Position numbers and translations under genes: made by a program | Part shown: one piece after another, positions 59,778 to 64,000 of the stretch | How the letters are laid out: each line of letters opens with the position of its first letter | Numbering within the stretch: the first letter of the stretch is position 1 | Notes under the pieces: model-generated | What the model was told of the DNA's origin: nothing | The model's database searches: none | The model's input: only the letters and a program-made list of their open reading frames with translations | Source: Actinacidiphila rubida | GTDB lineage: Bacteria; Actinomycetota; Actinomycetes; Streptomycetales; Streptomycetaceae | Direction: 5' to 3' | Assembly (NCBI RefSeq): GCF_900110255.1 | Contig: NZ_FODD01000006.1 | Coordinates: 62,001-126,000, forward strand | Length of the DNA stretch: 64,000 bases

Positions 59778-61496
59778 TCACTTCACCGCGACCTGGGAGA
59801 CGTCCAGCACACCGGTCCAGTCGCTGATGACGACGTTCTTGATGTCCTTGCCGTACAGCCGCTTGTAGACCGGGTGGTAGAGCGGCACGGTCAGCGCCTG
59901 CTCGCCGATCTTCTTGTCCAGCGCGCCCCAGCGGACTGCGGCGGCCTTGAGGTCGGTGATCTTGTTGATCGCGTCGATCTCGTTGTTGACCGAAGGGTCG
60001 TTCAGCTGGGCGTTGTTGAAGTTGTCGCCGCCGGTGACGATCTGCCGGCCGTCGAAGATCGGGCCGAGGAACGGGCCGCCGGACGGCCAGTCCGCGCCCC
60101 AGCCGGCCAGGAAGAAGCCGGGCTCGGACGACACGTTGTGGATCTTGTCGCTGTAGGCGTTGTGCTCCTGGCCGTCGAGCTTGACGGTGATGCCGGCGAC
60201 CTTGAGCGCCTCCTGCAGCGCGGTGGCGACCTCGGGGCCCTGCTCGTCGCCCTTGGTGACGTCGTGCGTGAGGGTGACGGTCAGCCCGTTCGGGTAACCG
60301 GCCTCCGTCAGCAGCTCCTTGGCCTTCGCCGGGTTGCCGGTGGCGCCGGCCGGGAACGGGTCGTACGGCGTGTAGCCGAACGCCGCCTGCTGCGGCAGGA
60401 AGGTGGTGGCCGCCTCGTTGAGCGAGGAGCCGCCCTGCGCGTTGACGACCGTGGTGCGGTTGACCGCGTAGGCGATGGCCTCGCGCACCTTCGGGTTGTC
60501 GAACGGCTTCACCTTCGGGTTGAAGGCGATGTAGTCGGTGTAGCCGAAGTGGCCGGTGCCGACGCGGGAGGCCAGGGACTTGTCGCCGGTGACCTTGGCG
60601 AGCTCGGCCGGGCCGAGGTTGGTGTCGGTGGTGACCGCGTCCGCGTCCTTGCCGACGCCGGCGGACAGCCGCTGGTCGATCACGGCCTGGTCGATGCCGG
60701 ACTGGACGTCGATGGTGTCCGGGAACGCCTTGCGCTGGTCGTCGGTGGCCGCCGACCAGTTGGGGTTGCGCTTGAGCACGATGTGCTCGCCGTTGTTCTC
60801 GTTGCTCACCACGCTGTACGGGCCGGAGGACACCGGGTGCTCGGCGTACTTGGTGCCGGTGTCCTTGGACTTGGGCACCGGGGCGAACGACGTCTGGGTG
60901 GCCAGCAGCGGGAACTCGCCCTCGGGCTTGTTCAGGTGGAAGACGATGGTCTTCGCGTCGGGCGTCTCGATCGCGGACAGGCCCTTGGGGTCCTTGTACG
61001 GGCCCTGGTAGGAGGCCGCGCCGACCAGCCAGTCGCGCAGGTACGGGGCGCCGCCGGACAGTTCGGGGGCGAACGACCGCTCGATGTCGTACTTGATGTC
61101 GGCGGTGGTGATCGGCGACCCGTCCTCGTACTTCAGGCCGTCCTTGAGGTGGTACGTCCACACCGTCGCGTCCTTGCTCGGCTGGCCGTTGTCGGTGGCC
61201 AGGTCCGGGACGACCTTGGTGCCCGCGGCGCCGTCGGCGCGGTTGCGGGTGGTCAGGGTGCGGTACACGAGCGAGGGGATGTTGCCGCCGCCGGAGGTGT
61301 ACAGGCGGGCGGGGTCGAAGTCCTCCTGCGCCTGGTTGTTCAGCACGTACAGCGTGCCGCCCTTGTGTGGCTGGGCGTCGGCACCGGACTTCGCGTCGCT
61401 GCCGCTCTTCGGGCCGCAGGCGACGGCCCCTCCCGCAAGGGCCAGACCAATGGCTATCACGCCGATTCGGCGGGACGTGAGGGGCAGTTGACGCAT
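59778..61496 (-). CDS. Peptide ABC transporter solute-binding lipoprotein
   Basis: 572 residues. A lipobox ('LALAGGAVACGPKSG') is followed by the family 5 fold: 'TLYVLNNQAQEDFDPARLYT', 'VWTYHLKDGLKYEDGSPIT' with 'TADIKYDIERSF', and 'KVREAIAYAVNRTTVVNAQG'. The ATG at 61496 is used because AAAGG lies about 9 nt upstream; the frame extends to 61583 without a site. It delivers peptides to the permeases encoded just downstream. The protein differs clearly from the partial one at the left edge. Confidence 0.93.
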   Translation of the reverse strand: MRQLPLTSRRIGVIAIGLALAGGAVACGPKSGSDAKSGADAQPHKGGTLYVLNNQAQEDFDPARLYTSGGGNIPSLVYRTLTTRNRADGAAGTKVVPDLATDNGQPSKDATVWTYHLKDGLKYEDGSPITTADIKYDIERSFAPELSGGAPYLRDWLVGAASYQGPYKDPKGLSAIETPDAKTIVFHLNKPEGEFPLLATQTSFAPVPKSKDTGTKYAEHPVSSGPYSVVSNENNGEHIVLKRNPNWSAATDDQRKAFPDTIDVQSGIDQAVIDQRLSAGVGKDADAVTTDTNLGPAELAKVTGDKSLASRVGTGHFGYTDYIAFNPKVKPFDNPKVREAIAYAVNRTTVVNAQGGSSLNEAATTFLPQQAAFGYTPYDPFPAGATGNPAKAKELLTEAGYPNGLTVTLTHDVTKGDEQGPEVATALQEALKVAGITVKLDGQEHNAYSDKIHNVSSEPGFFLAGWGADWPSGGPFLGPIFDGRQIVTGGDNFNNAQLNDPSVNNEIDAINKITDLKAAAVRWGALDKKIGEQALTVPLYHPVYKRLYGKDIKNVVISDWTGVLDVSQVAVK

Positions 61497-61691
61497 CGTG
61501 GGACCTTTCACAGGCAGAGCGGAAGGAAGGAGGGGAGCGAGAGGGGGCGTCCGCGCGGCGGCAGCCCCTCCGCGGCACGGCACGGCACGGGGCCGCGCGG
61601 GCGCGAAGGGGAAGGGCGGAACGGTTCGCCGGGAGCGGCCTGGCGGCGGAGGCGGGCGGTGCGCTCCTCTACGCGGCGGGGCCGGGAATGA

Positions 61692-61790
61692 TCACCGACA
61701 GTGCACGTCGGCGACGCAGTGCGCGGCCACGCCGATGAGCGCCAGCTCGATGCCGGCGTGGCGGGACGACAGTGCGTGGCGGAACGACAT
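61692..61790 (-). CDS. Putative 32-residue leader peptide of the transporter operon
   Basis: A 32-codon frame begins 'MSFRHALSSRHAGIELALIG' and continues with 'VAAHCVADVHCR'. The pattern of a basic His-rich start, a hydrophobic core and a Cys-containing tail resembles the short leader peptides found upstream of Streptomyces transport and sulfur genes. It has no ribosome site; a TTGACA -35 (61822-61827) and a weak CACCCT -10 place the transcript start near the ATG, so it may be leaderless. It stops 195 nt before the binding-protein ATG. It could regulate by attenuation, with codons for Cys or His as sensor. Confidence 0.5.
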   Translation of the reverse strand: MSFRHALSSRHAGIELALIGVAAHCVADVHCR

Positions 61791-61821
61791 GGTCAGAAGG
61801 GTGCAGGGAAGCACCCCCGAA

Positions 61822-61827
61822 TGTCAA
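61822..61827 (-). promoter_or_regulatory. Consensus -35 hexamer for the transporter operon
   Basis: TTGACA on the minus strand, 18 nt before a weak CACCCT, which ends 7 nt before the leader peptide ATG at 61790. Confidence 0.5.
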
Positions 61828-61909
61828 AGTGACATCAAGAGAAGCGATAAGGATCACTTATGGACGCGGCCGCCGGACCCGCGCGCGGCGCTCCGGGGTG
61901 CCGTCCGGG

Positions 61910-63361
61910 CTAGGGGAACGGCCAGGCGTTGGGCTTGCAGGTGGGGCCGCCGTCGAGGGACAGGAACTTGGTCTGCTGCATCATCACGGGGGCGAGCGCG
62001 CCCTCCTTGGGGCAGCCCACGTGGCTGTGCCCGAGGCGGTGCCCGACCTCGTGGTTGATCAGCATCTGCCGGTACTCGTGCATCCGCGAAGGGCCGTACG
62101 TGGCGGCGCCCTGCGCCCACCGGTAGGCGTTGATCATCGTGCGCGGGGTCGACGCCGCGTCACAGGACACGTTCTCGACCGAGGTGTCCAGACCGGACTT
62201 CGCGCACCACCGCGCGGTGGTGCCCGGGCTCGCCAGCGTCACCACGATGTCCGCGTGGCCGGTCGACACCCGCTCGAAGGTCATCGACCCGCCGTGGCCC
62301 CAACTGCGCGGATCGTTCAGGGTCGTGAAGACCGTGTCGGAGAACAGCCGCGGGTCCAGCGGCAGCCCCTTCTCGACGTCCACCCGGAACGTCATGACCT
62401 TGCCCTTGCCAGGCGCGGCCTGGTGCCCGGGCACCGTCGAGAACGCGCCGGTCAGGCTCAGCTTCGGGTCCAGCGGGTACTGGCGGTCCATCAGCTGGTC
62501 GTACGTGGGCGCGGCGGTGACCGTCGCGCTCGGGGTGGCGGTGCGCACCGGCGCGCGGGACGCGTCGTCCGCGGTGGACCGCCCGGCATCGTCCTGACCC
62601 GAGCCGCTCCCGGTGTGGTGCTTGCCGGCCGCGGCCTGGCCGCCGACCACCACGGCGAGGACGGTGACCACCGCCGCGGCCGCGGCGCCGCCGAGGGCGC
62701 GGCCCTTGCCGCCGCTCCGGCCGCCGTCGGTCCTGCCGTCCGACGGGTCGTCCGGCCCGTCACCGGCGTCGTGCTGGAAGCCGCCGGGCCCCTGGGGCGG
62801 GGCGGCGACGCGCGGAGGCGCGGCCACGCCGCCGCGCGGGGGCGCGGGGGCGCGGTCCTCGGAAGCATCGAAGGCATCGAAGGCATCGAAGGCGTCGACG
62901 AACTCCTGCCGGGGGCGCGGCACCAGCCGGCCCGGGCCGGGCGTGTGCGGCGCGAGCCGGCCCGCGGCACCGGCCGGGGGTGCCGGCGGGTTCATCGCCG
63001 CGGCGGTGTCGTAGGGCGCCCAGTCCGCCGCCCACTCCTCGACGGGGTCGGGCAGCAGGTCGCGGCGGCGGCCACGGCCCGCGCCGGGCGCGGGCCAGTC
63101 GCCGGAGGAACCCCAGGCGGCGTGCTCGCGGTGCTCGGGGTGGGCCTGGGGCGGACCGCCGGCCTCGCGGGGCCTGACCACCGCGAACCCGCCGGTGTCA
63201 CCGAGCGCGTCCCCGCGGCGGCGCCGGCCCGTGCCGGGCGCGCCGAACGCCGACGGCGGCCGGTACCCGCCGGGCCGCGGCACGCCGCCGCCCCCCGGGC
63301 CGCCGATGCCGCCGATGTCCTCGCTGCCCTCGCTGCCCTCGCTCGCGCTGTGCTTGCCCAC
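61910..63361 (-). CDS. DUF3152 membrane-anchored metzincin-like protein
   Basis: 483 residues. The N-terminal 270 residues are disordered and repetitive. A membrane segment ('ALGGAAAAAVVTVLAVVVGG') is followed by the extracytoplasmic DUF3152 domain with the zinc motif 'LINHEVGHRLGHSHVGCP' (HExxHxxGHxH, metzincin-like) and 'APVMMQQT', which resembles a Met-turn. It should act outside the membrane; substrates unknown. The GTG at 63361 was chosen since it is 8 bp after the upstream hydrolase stop; a longer frame overlaps that gene. In mycobacteria this family lies next to moeZ. Confidence 0.88.
   Translation of the reverse strand: MGKHSASEGSEGSEDIGGIGGPGGGGVPRPGGYRPPSAFGAPGTGRRRRGDALGDTGGFAVVRPREAGGPPQAHPEHREHAAWGSSGDWPAPGAGRGRRRDLLPDPVEEWAADWAPYDTAAAMNPPAPPAGAAGRLAPHTPGPGRLVPRPRQEFVDAFDAFDAFDASEDRAPAPPRGGVAAPPRVAAPPQGPGGFQHDAGDGPDDPSDGRTDGGRSGGKGRALGGAAAAAVVTVLAVVVGGQAAAGKHHTGSGSGQDDAGRSTADDASRAPVRTATPSATVTAAPTYDQLMDRQYPLDPKLSLTGAFSTVPGHQAAPGKGKVMTFRVDVEKGLPLDPRLFSDTVFTTLNDPRSWGHGGSMTFERVSTGHADIVVTLASPGTTARWCAKSGLDTSVENVSCDAASTPRTMINAYRWAQGAATYGPSRMHEYRQMLINHEVGHRLGHSHVGCPKEGALAPVMMQQTKFLSLDGGPTCKPNAWPFP
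62862..62899. repeat. GAAGGCATC nonamer tandem repeat
   Basis: About four imperfect copies of a 9-bp unit encode a Phe-Asp-Ala repeat ('DAFDAFDAFDA') in the disordered region of the DUF3152 protein. Copy number may vary between strains without a frameshift. Confidence 0.7.
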
Positions 63362-63369
63362 GCCCTCGA

Positions 63370-64000
63370 TCAGCTCCCGGTCGCCGCAGTGCTCGTCGGA
63401 CTGTACTGCCGTCCGGCCTCGTCGCGGGCCGCGCGGTGGTCGATCTCGTGGAGCAGGTCGCGGAAGGCCCTGGCCACCAGGTCCGGGTGCTCCATCATCG
63501 CGACGTGGCCGCTCTCCGGAATGGTCAGCAGCCGGGAGTCGCGGAAGGTGCGGGCCGCGCGGCGCGCGGTCTTCACCGACACCAGCTGGTCCCGGCCGCC
63601 GTACACCAGCAGCGTCGGCGCGAGCACCCGCTCGGCCTGGCGCCACAGCGCGTACTGCCCGCCGAGGGTGTAGGCGTTCACGATGCCGCGGGTCGAGCGG
63701 ATCATCACGTCCCAGAAGTACGGCAGGTCGAGCCGCCGCTGGTACTCCACGGCCGCCGCCTCGCGGGCGCGGGCGTCGACCACGCCCGGGTCGCCGTAGC
63801 AGAGGGAGAGCAGCGCCGCGGTGCGGCGCTCTATCGGCCAGTCGCGGGTGGCCCGCATGTACAGCTGCGGGAGGCCCGGGACCGAGGCGAGGCCGGTCGG
63901 CCACGCGGTGCGCTGCGGCGGCAGCTCGGGCAGGGCCGGCGAGACGAGCGTCAGCGTGCGCACCAGGTCGGGCCGGGCGGCGGCGACCTTCACGGCCACC
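63370..64000 (-). CDS. Alpha/beta hydrolase, N-terminus outside the window
   Basis: About 209 C-terminal residues. 'AVKVAAARPDLVRTLTLVSP' follows the nucleophile elbow, which is off the right edge. 'PTLLVYGGRDQLVSVKTARR' holds the catalytic Asp, and 'IPESGHVAMMEHPDLVARAF' the catalytic His. This is a typical esterase or lipase of the fold, similar to the mycobacterial hydrolase found between adnA and the ATL. The stop codon is 8 bp from the DUF3152 start, so the two are likely co-transcribed. Confidence 0.88.
   Translation of the reverse strand, partial: VAVKVAAARPDLVRTLTLVSPALPELPPQRTAWPTGLASVPGLPQLYMRATRDWPIERRTAALLSLCYGDPGVVDARAREAAAVEYQRRLDLPYFWDVMIRSTRGIVNAYTLGGQYALWRQAERVLAPTLLVYGGRDQLVSVKTARRAARTFRDSRLLTIPESGHVAMMEHPDLVARAFRDLLHEIDHRAARDEAGRQYSPTSTAATGS

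Noticed and set aside
61669..61857. A 62-codon minus-strand frame overlapping the transporter leader
   Set aside because: Arg-rich composition and a start that overlaps the promoter; the alternative 32-codon frame at 61692-61790 fits the promoter and peptide pattern better.
50399..61860. Genomic island or integrated element
   Set aside because: No integrase, transposase, attachment repeats or tRNA boundary was found, and the base composition matches the flanks. It is accessory by gene-order comparison only.

Overview
This window is chromosomal DNA of a high-GC actinomycete, almost certainly Streptomyces or a close relative. The third-codon GC bias is extreme, GTG and TTG starts are frequent, several promoters look leaderless, and the family content (WblC, mycoredoxin, AdnAB, TerD/AIM24, DUF3152) is actinobacterial. 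There are no insertion sequences, phage genes, integrases or CRISPR arrays.

Left part (1-12,300): the end of a solute-binding protein, a TetR regulator, histidinol-phosphatase HisN, a CBS protein, a Fur-family regulator with a palindrome upstream, a HEAT-repeat protein, two initiator tRNA-fMet genes flanking a Sel1-repeat protein, a UPF0182 membrane protein, a PPA1309-family protein and a YlbL-type PDZ/Lon-S16 protease.

Middle (12,300-39,750): MoaE, an anchored SDR, a zincin-like protein and a Nudix hydrolase. Next is a tandem AIM24/AIM24/TerD-AIM24 set and a YgjP-type metallopeptidase. Then come an E1-like protein with a probable RRE, an ABC1 kinase, and wblC with a long leader that holds an upstream ORF and an intrinsic attenuator. 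UvrD2, mycoredoxin, NudC, an M20 peptidase, AdnB, a lipoprotein, AdnA and an alkyltransferase-like protein follow. From memory, the core of this block has the same gene order as M. tuberculosis Rv3193c-Rv3207c (UPF0182, YlbL, zincin, E1-like, ABC1, whiB7, uvrD2, mrx1, nudC, adnB, adnA, ATL, moeZ, DUF3152). The theme is DNA repair, redox and nucleotide sanitation, and antibiotic-responsive regulation.

Right part (39,800-64,000): a pseudokinase fused to a flippase-like membrane domain, four secreted or lipid-anchored proteins, and MoeZ. About 11 kb of accessory genes then lie between MoeZ and DUF3152. These are (i) a compact operon of a PelF-like glycosyltransferase, a membrane protein, a sugar epimerase and a spherulin-4/GH114-like protein, probably for an exopolysaccharide, and (ii) a five-part peptide ABC transporter operon headed by a probable 32-residue leader peptide. 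The window ends with the DUF3152 metalloprotein and a truncated alpha/beta hydrolase.

The strongest leads are the wblC leader architecture, the Pel-like operon, the RRE/E1-like gene beside ABC1 and wblC, and the transporter leader peptide. Family assignments come from reading motifs and from memory of family members; no database search was run.
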